Assembly: GCA_964434165.1 (NCBI GenBank)
Contig: CAYSUS010000004.1
Location: 1-64,000 of the forward strand
DNA: 64,000 nt
DNA from: CAYSUS01 sp964434165
Lineage (GTDB): Bacteria > Planctomycetota > Planctomycetia > Pirellulales > Thermoguttaceae
Direction of reading: 5' to 3'
Below the pieces are notes generated by a model. It worked only from the letters and a program-made list of their open reading frames with translations. It had not been told where the DNA came from and searched no databases. A program made the position numbers and the translations under genes. The first letter of the stretch is position 1. Every line of letters begins with the position of its first letter. Shown here in pieces: positions 1 through 8,810 of this stretch.

Positions 1-648
<648 letters not shown>

Positions 649-658
649 CGAGTGGTGA

Positions 659-770
659 GGCGCTAGTGCTTAAGCGCCCATGCTGCTGAGCCCCGTAAGG
701 GGCTGACGACTACGGAATCCTGACTATTGACGATCGCCCCTGACGGGGCTGATGACTACGGAACTCGACT
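659..770. repeat. Cluster of three small hairpins between moxR and the DUF58 gene
   Basis: Three inverted repeats lie in about 110 bp: GGCGCT/AGCGCC (659-664 and 673-678), AGCCCC/GGGGCT (689-694 and 699-704), and GCCCC/GGGGC (736-740 and 745-749). The last two hairpins are each followed by a near-identical tail, CTGACGACTACGGAA and CTGATGACTACGGAA, so this is a hairpin-plus-tail unit repeated twice. It could limit read-through or stabilise the upstream message. There is no T tract, so it is not a classical terminator. Confidence 0.5.
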
Positions 771-818
771 TGTTTGCAACGCATCATTCGTCATTCTGCA
801 TTCCCCATCCACTCTCCC

Positions 819-1706
819 ATGTCCACCACCACGACGCTGCTGAGCCCCGACCTCCTCGCCCGGCTGGAGCGCCTGGAACTGGTCAGCCGCAAGATCTTTC
901 GCGGACGCATGAAGGGCGAGCGCCGCAGCCGCCGCAAGGGGCAGAGCGTCGAGTTCGCCGACTTCCGCAACTACGTGGCCGGCGACGACCTGCGGTTCAT
1001 CGACTGGAACACCTACGCCCGGCTCGACCGGCTGTTCCTCAAGCTGTTCATGGAGGAGGAGGACCTCCACTTCTACGCCCTCGTGGACGCCAGCGCGTCG
1101 ATGGACTTCGGCACCCCGACCAAGCTGGAATACGCCCGGCAGTTGGCCGCCGCGCTGGGCTTCGTGGGGCTGGTGCGGGGCGACCGCGTGAAGATCGAGA
1201 CCCTGGGGCAAGCGCCCTTCGACCCGGCCCCCGTGTTCCGCGGCCGGCGGAGCCTGTGGCGGATGCTCGACCAGGTCGCCACCTTCGAGCCCGGCCAGAC
1301 CGCCTCCCTGGCCGAGGGCGTGAAGAGCTTTTGCATGCGCAATTCGGGCAAGGGCATCGTGATCCTCATCTCCGACCTGATGGACAAGGGGGGCTACGAA
1401 GGCGCCCTGCGCTATCTCCTCGCCCAGGACATGGACATCTACGTGGTCCAGGTCCTCTCGGCCGAGGAGTTGGACCCGGAGCTGCAGGGCGATCTCCGCC
1501 TGGTCGATTGCGAGGACGGCGACCAGGCCGAAGTCACGGTCAGCCCCCTGGTCATGAAGCGCTACAAGGACACCCTGGCCGCCTTCGTCAGCGGGGCCAA
1601 GGACTTCTGCTCGCGGCGGGGAATGACGTATCTCCTGGCCAAGAACGAAGTCCCGGTCGAGGACCTCGTGCTCGGGTACCTCAGGCAGCGAGGGCTGGTG
1701 CGATAG
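819..1706 (+). CDS. DUF58 domain-containing protein (VWA-like fold)
   Basis: A 295-residue cytoplasmic protein of the DUF58 family. Diagnostic features are GDDLRFIDWNTYAR (residues 55-68), the family signature, and a MIDAS-like DASAS motif (D90) in a von Willebrand A-like fold. The start was placed at the ATG at 819 (MSTTTTLL); an in-frame ATG at 774 would add an unlikely 15-residue leader. DUF58 proteins accompany MoxR ATPases and VWA membrane proteins and are thought to be ATPase partners in complex assembly or stress tolerance. Here the gene sits between moxR and the BatA-like gene, 19 bp before the latter, so it is very likely in one operon. Family assignment is firm; the role is inferred from context. 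Confidence 0.93.
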   Translation: MSTTTTLLSPDLLARLERLELVSRKIFRGRMKGERRSRRKGQSVEFADFRNYVAGDDLRFIDWNTYARLDRLFLKLFMEEEDLHFYALVDASASMDFGTPTKLEYARQLAAALGFVGLVRGDRVKIETLGQAPFDPAPVFRGRRSLWRMLDQVATFEPGQTASLAEGVKSFCMRNSGKGIVILISDLMDKGGYEGALRYLLAQDMDIYVVQVLSAEELDPELQGDLRLVDCEDGDQAEVTVSPLVMKRYKDTLAAFVSGAKDFCSRRGMTYLLAKNEVPVEDLVLGYLRQRGLVR

Positions 1707-1725
1707 CAGTCGGCGAACACGAACT

Positions 1726-3783
1726 ATGTTGAACTTCATCAACACCCTCACCTGGTGGCAATGGACGATCCTGGCGATGGTGCCGCCGGCGATCGTCGCG
1801 CTGTACTTCCTGAAGCTCAAGCGCCGCCCGGTCGAGGTGCCCAGTACCTATCTGTGGAAGAGGTCGATCGAGGACCTCCACGTCAACAGCATCTGGCAGC
1901 GGCTGAAGAACAACCTGCTCCTCCTCTTGCAGCTCCTGGTGCTGTTGCTCGCGGCCTTCGCGCTATTGCGCCCGCACTGGCGGGGCGAGGAGCTCATTGG
2001 CAACCGGTTCGTGCTGCTGGTGGACAACTCGGCGAGCATGCAGGCGACCGACGTTGCGCCCTCGCGTCTGGACGAGGCCAAGCGCCAGGCCCTGGAGGTG
2101 ATCGACCAGATGGAGAGCGGCGACTCGGCCATGGTCGTCAGTTTCTCCGACGCCGCCGGCACGCGCGTGGAGCAGACCTTTACCGACAACCGGGCCGAGC
2201 TGGCCCGGGCGATCGAGAGCATCCAGCCCACGCCGCGGCGGACGGACATCATCGAGGCCCTGAGAGTGGCGGCCGGTCTGGCCAATCCCGGGCGGAGCAG
2301 CTCCGACATCACGGACTACCAGGTGGCCGAGGCCCGGCCCGCCACGCTGCTGATCTTCAGCGACGGCTGCTTCGACGAGGTGCAGGGGTTCGAGCTCGGC
2401 AACCTCGAGCCCGTGTATCACCCGATCGGCGACCCCAAACCGGCCAACGTGGGCATCGCGGCGTTCAGCGTGGGCAAGAACGAGGTCCAGCCCCAGAGGC
2501 TTCAGGCCTTCGCGCGTTTGGAGAATTCCGGGCCCGAGGACGTGGACGTGTCGGTCGAGATGCTGCTGGACGGCGTGCTGAAGAACTACGACACGCTGCG
2601 CGTGCCGGCCGGAGAGGGACGCGGGGTGGCGTTTCCGCTGACGCCGATCGACTCGGGCGTCCTCCATCTGAAGGTCAAGACCCGCGACCATTTGGCCGTG
2701 GACGACGAGGCCTGGTGTCCGGTCAATCGCCCACGGCGTGCCAAGGTCCTGGTGGTGACGGCCGGGAACGAGAAGCTGCTCGGGGCGCTGACCACGCAGG
2801 CCGCCGCCGACCTGGCCGAGGTGACGGTCGAGTCGCCCGCCTACCTGGCCACGCCGGAGTACGAGGCCCTGGCGTCGAGCCGCAGCCTGGACGTGATCGT
2901 ATACGACCGCTGCCAGCCGGAGGAGATGCCCCAGGCCAACACGTGGTTCATCGGGGCGGTTCCGCCGCCGCCGAAACCGCCGCCCGGCCAGGAAGGCGCG
3001 AAGGTTGAGCCCGACGCGGACGCGGACGAGCCGGACGGCGCGGTGCGCTGGTGGAAGGCCGGCGAGTCGGTCGTGCTGCCGGGGATCATCGACACCGACA
3101 TCAGCCACCCGCTGATGCGGTGGCTCGACCTGGGCAACGTGCGGATCGCCGAGGGCACCCCCCTGGAGTATCCGCCCGGCGGCAGCGTGCTCATCGACAC
3201 CGATGCCGGACCGATGCTGGTCATCGCGCCGCGGGAGGGCTTTGAGGACGCCGTGCTGGGGTTTCTGGTCGCCGTGTATCAGCAGCGGGACGAGGAGGGC
3301 AGCTACCAGGGCCTGCTGGGCTGGCCGATCCGCGCCAGCTTTCCGGCCTTCGTGATGAACCTCCTGCAGTATTTCGGCGACCGCCAACTGGGCCAGGGGG
3401 GCGGCACCGTGTTGCCGGGTGGTACGGTGCGGCTGGATTCGCTCGCCGGCGGCGCGGAGATCTCGGTGCGCGCGCCCGACGGCGAGACCGTCAAGCTGGC
3501 CGAGCAGAGCGGCGCCCGGATCAGCTTCGCCGACACGGACGCGCTGGGCGTGTACGAGGTTCTCCGGGGCGGAGACGTGGTCGAGCGGTTTGCCGTCAAT
3601 CTGACGCACCCCTCCGAGAGCGACATCGCGCCGCGTCAGACCGTGCAGCTCGGCTTCGAGAAGGTCGAAGGCCAGTCCGCCTGGGAGACCGTGCGCCGCG
3701 AGCTGTGGAAGCTGCTTCTGGCGGGCGGGCTGGTCGTGCTCGTGGTCGAGTGGTATATCTACAATCGTCGGGTGTGGATCTGA
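1726..3783 (+). CDS. BatA-like membrane protein with VWA domain
   Basis: 685 residues. The N-terminus has the BatA-type arrangement: a first transmembrane helix (about 11-29), a basic segment with VPSTYLWKRS, and a second helix (about 62-81). A von Willebrand A domain follows, starting at about 93, with the MIDAS motif DNSAS (D100). The middle (about 270-640) is a periplasmic region of unclear fold with an acidic/proline patch (PPPPKPPPGQEG). A C-terminal helix (about 663-680) ends in NRR. This topology presents the VWA domain outside the cytoplasm. Together with MoxR and DUF58 it forms a membrane-anchored metal-dependent adhesion/chaperone complex of unknown client. The usual downstream transglutaminase or second VWA gene is absent; a methyltransferase follows instead. 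Confidence 0.9.
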   Translation: MLNFINTLTWWQWTILAMVPPAIVALYFLKLKRRPVEVPSTYLWKRSIEDLHVNSIWQRLKNNLLLLLQLLVLLLAAFALLRPHWRGEELIGNRFVLLVDNSASMQATDVAPSRLDEAKRQALEVIDQMESGDSAMVVSFSDAAGTRVEQTFTDNRAELARAIESIQPTPRRTDIIEALRVAAGLANPGRSSSDITDYQVAEARPATLLIFSDGCFDEVQGFELGNLEPVYHPIGDPKPANVGIAAFSVGKNEVQPQRLQAFARLENSGPEDVDVSVEMLLDGVLKNYDTLRVPAGEGRGVAFPLTPIDSGVLHLKVKTRDHLAVDDEAWCPVNRPRRAKVLVVTAGNEKLLGALTTQAAADLAEVTVESPAYLATPEYEALASSRSLDVIVYDRCQPEEMPQANTWFIGAVPPPPKPPPGQEGAKVEPDADADEPDGAVRWWKAGESVVLPGIIDTDISHPLMRWLDLGNVRIAEGTPLEYPPGGSVLIDTDAGPMLVIAPREGFEDAVLGFLVAVYQQRDEEGSYQGLLGWPIRASFPAFVMNLLQYFGDRQLGQGGGTVLPGGTVRLDSLAGGAEISVRAPDGETVKLAEQSGARISFADTDALGVYEVLRGGDVVERFAVNLTHPSESDIAPRQTVQLGFEKVEGQSAWETVRRELWKLLLAGGLVVLVVEWYIYNRRVWI

Positions 3784-3863
3784 GGGGCATCGGGTATCGG
3801 CGGTCGCGGGGGGCGAGCCGCCCGGGGGCCTCCTCTTCACACCAGGGCTCCCAGGAGGACGTC

Positions 3864-4610
3864 ATGGCCCCGCCGTCTCCGACTTCGCGACGCAAGCGGG
3901 GCAAGCGACCGCGCCGCGATCGGCGACGCAACTTCTTCACCTACTTCCTGGAGAACCGGCTCCCCGACCGCGTCAGCTACGACGAGTACCGCGGCAAGGT
4001 CCGCCGGGTGTACGACGGGCCGCGCGGGGCGATCCTGGCCACGTGCAGCATGATCTCGGGGCATCTGGCGCTGGGCGAGCGCCTGCTGCGCCGGCGCGCG
4101 TTCGATCTGGCCGGGGCGCGGCGGGTCCTCGACGTGGGGAGCGGGGCGGGGCAGATCGCCCAGCACCTGTTGAAGTACGCCGACGCCGAGGCCCACGTCA
4201 CGTGCACGGACCTCTCGTGCGAGATGCTCCGCCGCGCCCGCACGCGGCTGCGCAGCGGCCGGCCGCGGTTTGTCGCGGCCGACTTGAGCCGACTGCCCTT
4301 CGGCGACGGTGCGTTCGACTGCGTCACGTGCGGCTACGTGCTGGAGCACGTGCCCGACGCCCGGATGGGCCTGGCCGAGCTGGCGCGGGTCATGCAGCCC
4401 GGCGCGCGGATGCTGCTGTTGACCACGGAGGACAACTTCTCGGGGGCGTGGACGAGCTGTGTCTGGTGCTGCCGCACCTACAATCGCGGGGAGTTGCACG
4501 AGGTGTGCAAGGGACTGGGGCTCCACTGGAAGCAGGAGCTGTGGTTCAGCCCCATGCACAGGATGCTGCGGGCCGGCGGCATCTGCGTGGAGATCGAGAA
4601 GAGGGATTAG
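3864..4610 (+). CDS. SAM-dependent class I methyltransferase (Methyltransf_11 type)
   Basis: 248 residues. The start is ATG 3864, preceded by AGGAGG at 3853-3858; the longer frame from 3705 would overlap the VWA gene and lacks this site. A very basic N-terminus (RRKRGKRPRRDRRR) is followed by a Rossmann methyltransferase: motif I VLDVGSGAGQ (88-97), an acidic DL end of strand 2, a post-motif CVTCGYVLEHVPD, and LARVMQPGARMLLLT. The set matches small-molecule methyltransferases of the UbiE/Methyltransf_11 group. The substrate cannot be told. It lies 80 bp after the VWA gene but has its own strong ribosome-binding site, and converges on the SDR gene downstream. Confidence 0.85.
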   Translation: MAPPSPTSRRKRGKRPRRDRRRNFFTYFLENRLPDRVSYDEYRGKVRRVYDGPRGAILATCSMISGHLALGERLLRRRAFDLAGARRVLDVGSGAGQIAQHLLKYADAEAHVTCTDLSCEMLRRARTRLRSGRPRFVAADLSRLPFGDGAFDCVTCGYVLEHVPDARMGLAELARVMQPGARMLLLTTEDNFSGAWTSCVWCCRTYNRGELHEVCKGLGLHWKQELWFSPMHRMLRAGGICVEIEKRD

Positions 4611-4691
4611 GGGGCAAGAACTCGGGATCAGGGGGGTGTGAGTGCTAAGACACCAAATAGGTGCGGGATTCCCATTCCTCAATCCCTTTCC

Positions 4692-5705
4692 TCACAGCCA
4701 TCCTTCCTGCCGGTACCACGCGGCCGTCTGGCGGACGCGCTCTTCCAGGGGCGTGGCGACCTGGAAGCCGAGCTCTTCCGCGGCCTTGCGCCCGGAGCAG
4801 ACCCAGTCGCCGGCCGTGACCTCGCGGATTTTGTCCAGGTTCAGCGGCTGCATGCGGCCCCGCGCGCGGGAGACGGCCTCCACCACGGACGCGGCGGTCC
4901 ACACCCAGGGCATGGCCAGGTGCCAGACGAGCACCCGACGGTCCACGGCCCGGGCGATCATGCGGCCCAACTCGCCCAGCGCGGGGCGCTCGCCGCAATC
5001 GGCGAGGTAGCATCCCGCGGCGAAGCTCGCCTCGTTCGCGCCACGCTCGACGCGCCCCCCGCGATCGGCGGCGAGCAGGAGCAGCCGGGCCAGATCGCCG
5101 CCGTGGATGATCGAGTAGCGGCGGCGGCGCCATCCGGGAACCAGGTGGACGCGGAATCGGCGGATGGCCTTGAACCACTCCAGGCAGTCGCGATCGCGCG
5201 GCCCGAAGACCATCGGCGGACGCACCACGGTGATCGGCACGCGGTCGGCAAGCTCGGCCACGGCCAGCTCGCCCCCGCGCTTGCTGCGCCCGTAGTGGGA
5301 GACGGGCCGGGCGGGGTCCTCTTCGGTGCGAGGGCGCTCGGCCGGCGCGGGGCCGGCCGCGGCCAGCGAGGAGACGAGCACCAGGACCGGCGGGCTGGGG
5401 CGCCGCGCGCAGGCCTCGGCCGCGTGGCGCGCCCCCTGCACATTGACGCGGTGCAGGTCCGCGACGCGCAGGGCCCGGGTGAGGCCGGCCACGTGGAACA
5501 CGACGTCCTGGCCGGCCACGGCCGCGGCCAGCGACTCCGCGTCGGCCACCTCGCCGAGGGCCAGGCGCACGCCGAGATCCTCCAGGTGCCCGGTCCGCGA
5601 GGTCGCGCGGACCAGGCACGTCACTTCGTCGCCCCGGGCGACGAGAGCCTCCACGAGGTGCGAACCGACGAAGCCGCTTGCTCCGGTAACGAGGGCTTTG
5701 ACCAT
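4692..5705 (-). CDS. NAD-dependent epimerase/dehydratase (extended SDR)
   Basis: 337 residues from the ATG at 5705 (MVKALVTG); AAGG lies just upstream on the minus strand. The nucleotide-binding GASGFVG motif is at 8-14, the catalytic Ser at 112-113 (LVSSLAA) and YGRSK at 138-142, giving an intact Ser-Tyr-Lys set. The segment after the Rossmann core (VVRPPMVFGPRDRDCLEWFK, WRRRRYSIIHGGDL) is typical of extended SDRs acting on sugars, sterols or lipid ketones. It is divergent from the GNAT-like acyltransferase gene across 228 bp. An SDR of this type next to a GNAT-like acyltransferase recalls bacterial ceramide synthesis, but no serine palmitoyltransferase is present, so the substrate is open. 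Confidence 0.88.
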   Translation of the reverse strand: MVKALVTGASGFVGSHLVEALVARGDEVTCLVRATSRTGHLEDLGVRLALGEVADAESLAAAVAGQDVVFHVAGLTRALRVADLHRVNVQGARHAAEACARRPSPPVLVLVSSLAAAGPAPAERPRTEEDPARPVSHYGRSKRGGELAVAELADRVPITVVRPPMVFGPRDRDCLEWFKAIRRFRVHLVPGWRRRRYSIIHGGDLARLLLLAADRGGRVERGANEASFAAGCYLADCGERPALGELGRMIARAVDRRVLVWHLAMPWVWTAASVVEAVSRARGRMQPLNLDKIREVTAGDWVCSGRKAAEELGFQVATPLEERVRQTAAWYRQEGWL

Positions 5706-5811
5706 TCCTTGCTGGATTTGCGAGACGGCGAAACGGTTGCGCGACGCCCCCCGGATTCGGTGGCTCGGCGGGCCCGCGATGGCCGGCACCTCCGTGCCGG
5801 CCCCCCATGCC

Positions 5812-5841
5812 CTGTCATTGTCGGGCGTCGGGTAATAGAAT
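5812..5841 (+). promoter_or_regulatory. Possible sigma70-like promoter for the GNAT-like gene
   Basis: CTGTCA (5812-5817), an 18-bp spacer and TAGAAT (5836-5841) lie about 90 bp before the acyltransferase start. This is one of the few AT-rich spots in the intergenic region. Seen by eye only; the -35 match is weak. Confidence 0.3.
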
Positions 5842-5933
5842 AGCCGCTTGCCCGTCAGGGTCCAGTGCCCGGGAGGCCTGAGGCTTTCCCGCCCCTCCCG
5901 ATGACTTCGCCCGCTTCAGTCTGCACCTGCCGT

Positions 5934-7061
5934 ATGCCGGACCTCGTCGTCAAGCCCGTCGCCACGCGGCGCGAGAGGAAGCAGTTTCTCCACTTCCCGT
6001 GGACGGTCTATCGGGGCGATCCGCTCTGGATCCCGCCGCTTCGCATCGAGCAGAAAGAGTTGGTCAACTTCCGTCCCCACCCTTTCTACCTCCAGAACGA
6101 GATCCAGACGTTCCTGGCGTTTCGCGGAGGCGCGGTGTGCGGGCGCGTGGCCGCCATTCTCAACCACGGGCACAACGAGCGTCACGGCGAGCGCCGCGGG
6201 TTTTTCGGCTTCTTCGAGTGCCTCGACGACGTGGAGGCCGCCCGAGGGTTGCTCGGCGCGGTCAAGGACTGGCTCGCGGCGCGGGGCATGCGGAGCCTGC
6301 GAGGTCCGACGAATCCCTCGCAGAACTACACCCTGGGGCTGCTCATCGACGGGTTCGATTCGGCGCCGTGGTTCATGATGACCTACAACCCACCCTACTA
6401 CGAGCGGTTGCTGGAGGAGTGCGAGCTGCAGAAGACCCAGGACCTGTACGCCTTCTGGGGCAAGCGGGAGATGCTCCCGCCGATCTACGAGAAGCTCAAT
6501 CCGATCTGCGAGCAGATCCGCGAGCGCGTGGGCGTGACCATCCGGGAGCTCGACCCGTCGCGGTTCCAGAAGGAGGTCGAGGCGTTTCTCTCCATCTACA
6601 ACCGCTCGCTGGAATCGACGTGGGGATTCGTGCCCATGTCCCGGGAGGAAGTCGTCCACATGGCCAAGGGGCTGCGCTGGCTGATCGTCCCGCGCCTGGC
6701 CGTGGGGGCCGAGGTGGACGGCGAGTTGATCGGCGCCAGCTTCGGCCTCTTGGACTACAATCCCCGCATCCGGGCGATCAACGGCCGGCTGTTCCCATGG
6801 GGCTTCCTTCGCCTGCTGTGGAACAAGCGCAGGATCAAGAGGATGCGGATCATCAGCACCAACGTCCTGCCGGCCTTCCACCGGCTGGGCGTAGGCATGG
6901 TGCTGCTCAACGGCATGGTCCCGCGGGGGCTGGATTGGGGCCTGGAGGAGGTCGAGTTCTCCTGGGTCCTGGAGTCGAACAGCCTGTCGCGGGGGAGCCT
7001 GGAGAAGGGCGGGGCCAGGCGGACGAAGACCTACCGGCTGTACGATCTCGACTTCCGGTGA
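5934..7061 (+). CDS. GNAT-like N-acyltransferase family protein
   Basis: 375 residues from ATG 5934 (MPDLVVKP); an upstream in-frame ATG at 5865 would add a proline-rich unconserved leader. The protein shows features I associate with a widespread acyl-CoA N-acyltransferase-like family: an N-terminal FPWTVYRGDPLWIPPLR segment, HPFYLQNEIQTFLA, then GFFGFFECLDD and RGPTNPSQNYTLGLLIDGF. A C-terminal GNAT fold follows, with GVGMVLLNGM near the acyl-CoA site. Some relatives of this general type are implicated in lipid N-acylation, but I cannot assign a substrate. It is divergent from the SDR gene and 450 bp upstream of the ketosynthase-like gene, so a lipid role fits the context. Fold likely; function uncertain. 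Confidence 0.7.
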   Translation: MPDLVVKPVATRRERKQFLHFPWTVYRGDPLWIPPLRIEQKELVNFRPHPFYLQNEIQTFLAFRGGAVCGRVAAILNHGHNERHGERRGFFGFFECLDDVEAARGLLGAVKDWLAARGMRSLRGPTNPSQNYTLGLLIDGFDSAPWFMMTYNPPYYERLLEECELQKTQDLYAFWGKREMLPPIYEKLNPICEQIRERVGVTIRELDPSRFQKEVEAFLSIYNRSLESTWGFVPMSREEVVHMAKGLRWLIVPRLAVGAEVDGELIGASFGLLDYNPRIRAINGRLFPWGFLRLLWNKRRIKRMRIISTNVLPAFHRLGVGMVLLNGMVPRGLDWGLEEVEFSWVLESNSLSRGSLEKGGARRTKTYRLYDLDFR

Positions 7062-7511
7062 GCCCGGAAGGCAGATGCCGCGAGGGCGAACCGCAGCCCG
7101 GCCTCGCCAGAGAGATCGCCGGGATCGCCGGGCGCTGGGGGCCGGGCCATCGACAAGGCCCCCTCGGGCGCCGGTCCGCTGCAAGCCGGGCCGGCGCAGC
7201 CCGGCTCGAAACCGGCCTCGGACGGAAGCCCCCTCGCCGTTCCCCGTCCGCGCGCAGGCCCCCTTTCCGCCCGGAAAAGCCGCGGTTTCGCGCGGCGGCG
7301 CTGCGCTTGTCCGATCGCGCAGCCGAAACTAGGATAGGAGGTTGCGACGAGTCGTCACTCGACGCACTCGGCGGCGGGAGCCGGGGAGCCGCGTCAGCCG
7401 GGCCCCGCGGGACGGCCGGGTAGCTTCCTTCTTCCCAGGGCGGCGCGGGGGTACCGCGCGGGGTGCTTCGGACGGTCAGGCGGACGCGGGTGTCGGGTTG
7501 CTTGTAAGTGC
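7062..7511. other. 450-bp intergenic region before the ketosynthase-like gene
   Basis: Very GC-rich with no convincing reading frame. It holds a promoter-like element at 7307-7335 and an imperfect hairpin GCGACGAGT...ACTCGACGC around 7342-7363, one mismatch in nine. A long leader (about 170 nt) would result if that promoter is used. Nothing else recognised. Confidence 0.5.
7307..7335 (+). promoter_or_regulatory. Possible sigma70-like promoter upstream of the ketosynthase-like gene
   Basis: TTGTCC (7307-7312), a 17-bp spacer and TAGGAT (7330-7335). Four of six bases match the consensus in each box with ideal spacing. Position is 177 bp before the start codon. Read by eye. Confidence 0.35.
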
Positions 7512-8777
7512 ATGGCGGACGCGAAAGACATCGTCATCACCGGGCTGGGAGTGGTCAGCCCGATCGGCACCGGGAACGACGCTTTCTGGTCCTCGCTGAT
7601 CGAGGGCCGTAGCGGCGTCCGCCGGCTCTTGCGGTTCGACAACGGGTGCCCCGACGGCCCGTTCGGCGGCGAGATCGTGGATTTCGATCCCGTGCCGTTC
7701 GTGCGCCCCCGCAAGAGCCTGAAGGTCATGTGCCGCGACGTCCAGCTCGGCTTCGCCGCCGCGGAGCTGGCCTGCGACGACGCCGGGCTGCCAGAGCAGC
7801 CGACCGACCCGGACCGGCTGGGCGTGGTCTTCGGCGCGGAGCTGATGCCGTGCGAGCCGCCCGAGATGACCGCCGCGTACCGCGCCTGCCTGGCCGAGGG
7901 GCGGTTCGACTTCGGCCGCTGGGGCGACCGTGCCATGTCCGAGCTGTATCCCTTGTGGATGCTGAAGTACCTGCCGAACATGCCGGCCTGCCACATCGGC
8001 ATCGCGCGCGACGCGCGGGGGCCGAACAACTCGCTGACGCTCGGCGCGGTCTCGAGCCTGTCGTCGATCGCCGAGTCGATCCGAGTCATCCAGCGGGGCC
8101 AGGCCGACGTGGTGATTGCCGGCGGGGCCAGCTCGCGGATCCACCCCACCATCTACGTGCGCAGCGCCGCGCTGCAGATGTCGCGCCGCGCGCGCGACCC
8201 GGCCCGGGCCTCGCGCCCGTTCGACGCCCGGCGCGACGGGCTGGTCAACGGCGAGGGAGCCGGGGCGCTGATCCTCGAGACCCGCGCGCACGCCGAGGCC
8301 CGCGGCGCGCGGATCCGCGCCCGCGTTGCCTCGTTCGCCGAGGCCTTTGAGCCGCGCGCGCGGGGCAGGCCGCTGGAGGGGCGGGCGGTCGCGAGGGTGA
8401 TCGAGACGGCCCTCGGCAAGGCCGGCCTGCGGCCCGCCGACCTCGACCACGTCAACGCCCACGGGATGAGCACGGCCGAGGACGACCGCATCGAGGCCCA
8501 GGCGATCCGCCGGGTGCTGGGCGACGTGCCGGTCACCGCGCCCAAGAGCTTTTTCGGCTACCTCGGGGCGGGCACGGGGGCCGTGGAGATGGCGGCCTCG
8601 CTGCTGGCCTTCGAGCGGGGGCGGGTGCCGGCCACGCTGAACTACCAGCGCCCCGATCCCGACTGCCCGGTACGGGTGATCGCCGGGGCGCCGGCCACGC
8701 TCGGCGCGCCGACCGCGCTGGTGCTCAACCACGCTCAGCTCGGGCAGGCCGCCGCCGTCGTGGTGGTCGCGGAGTGA
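7512..8777 (+). CDS. Beta-ketoacyl synthase-fold protein lacking the catalytic Cys
   Basis: 421 residues, the normal length for FabF-type KASII enzymes, with the thiolase-fold landmarks ITGLGVVSPIG (9-19), FDARRDGLVNGEGAGALIL (237-255) and VNAHGMST (314-321). Aligning the active-site segment GPNNSLTLGAVSS (170-182) with the FabF pattern GPxISISTACATS places Ala179 where the nucleophilic Cys should be. The second catalytic His, in the KSxxGH motif, is Tyr350 (KSFFGY). Only His317 of the Cys-His-His triad remains. Such a protein should not condense acyl chains alone; it resembles chain-length-factor or other non-catalytic KS partners. No acyl carrier protein or second KS gene is nearby. The gene converges on the PPIase gene 33 bp away. 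Confidence 0.88.
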   Translation: MADAKDIVITGLGVVSPIGTGNDAFWSSLIEGRSGVRRLLRFDNGCPDGPFGGEIVDFDPVPFVRPRKSLKVMCRDVQLGFAAAELACDDAGLPEQPTDPDRLGVVFGAELMPCEPPEMTAAYRACLAEGRFDFGRWGDRAMSELYPLWMLKYLPNMPACHIGIARDARGPNNSLTLGAVSSLSSIAESIRVIQRGQADVVIAGGASSRIHPTIYVRSAALQMSRRARDPARASRPFDARRDGLVNGEGAGALILETRAHAEARGARIRARVASFAEAFEPRARGRPLEGRAVARVIETALGKAGLRPADLDHVNAHGMSTAEDDRIEAQAIRRVLGDVPVTAPKSFFGYLGAGTGAVEMAASLLAFERGRVPATLNYQRPDPDCPVRVIAGAPATLGAPTALVLNHAQLGQAAAVVVVAE

Positions 8778-8810
8778 GGCCCGCGGGCCGAGGCGATCGC
8801 CCCCGTCCCC

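Noticed and set aside
5705..7061. Complete sphingolipid gene cluster
   Set aside because: Only an SDR and a GNAT-like gene are present; no serine palmitoyltransferase, acyl carrier protein or acyl-CoA ligase is near.
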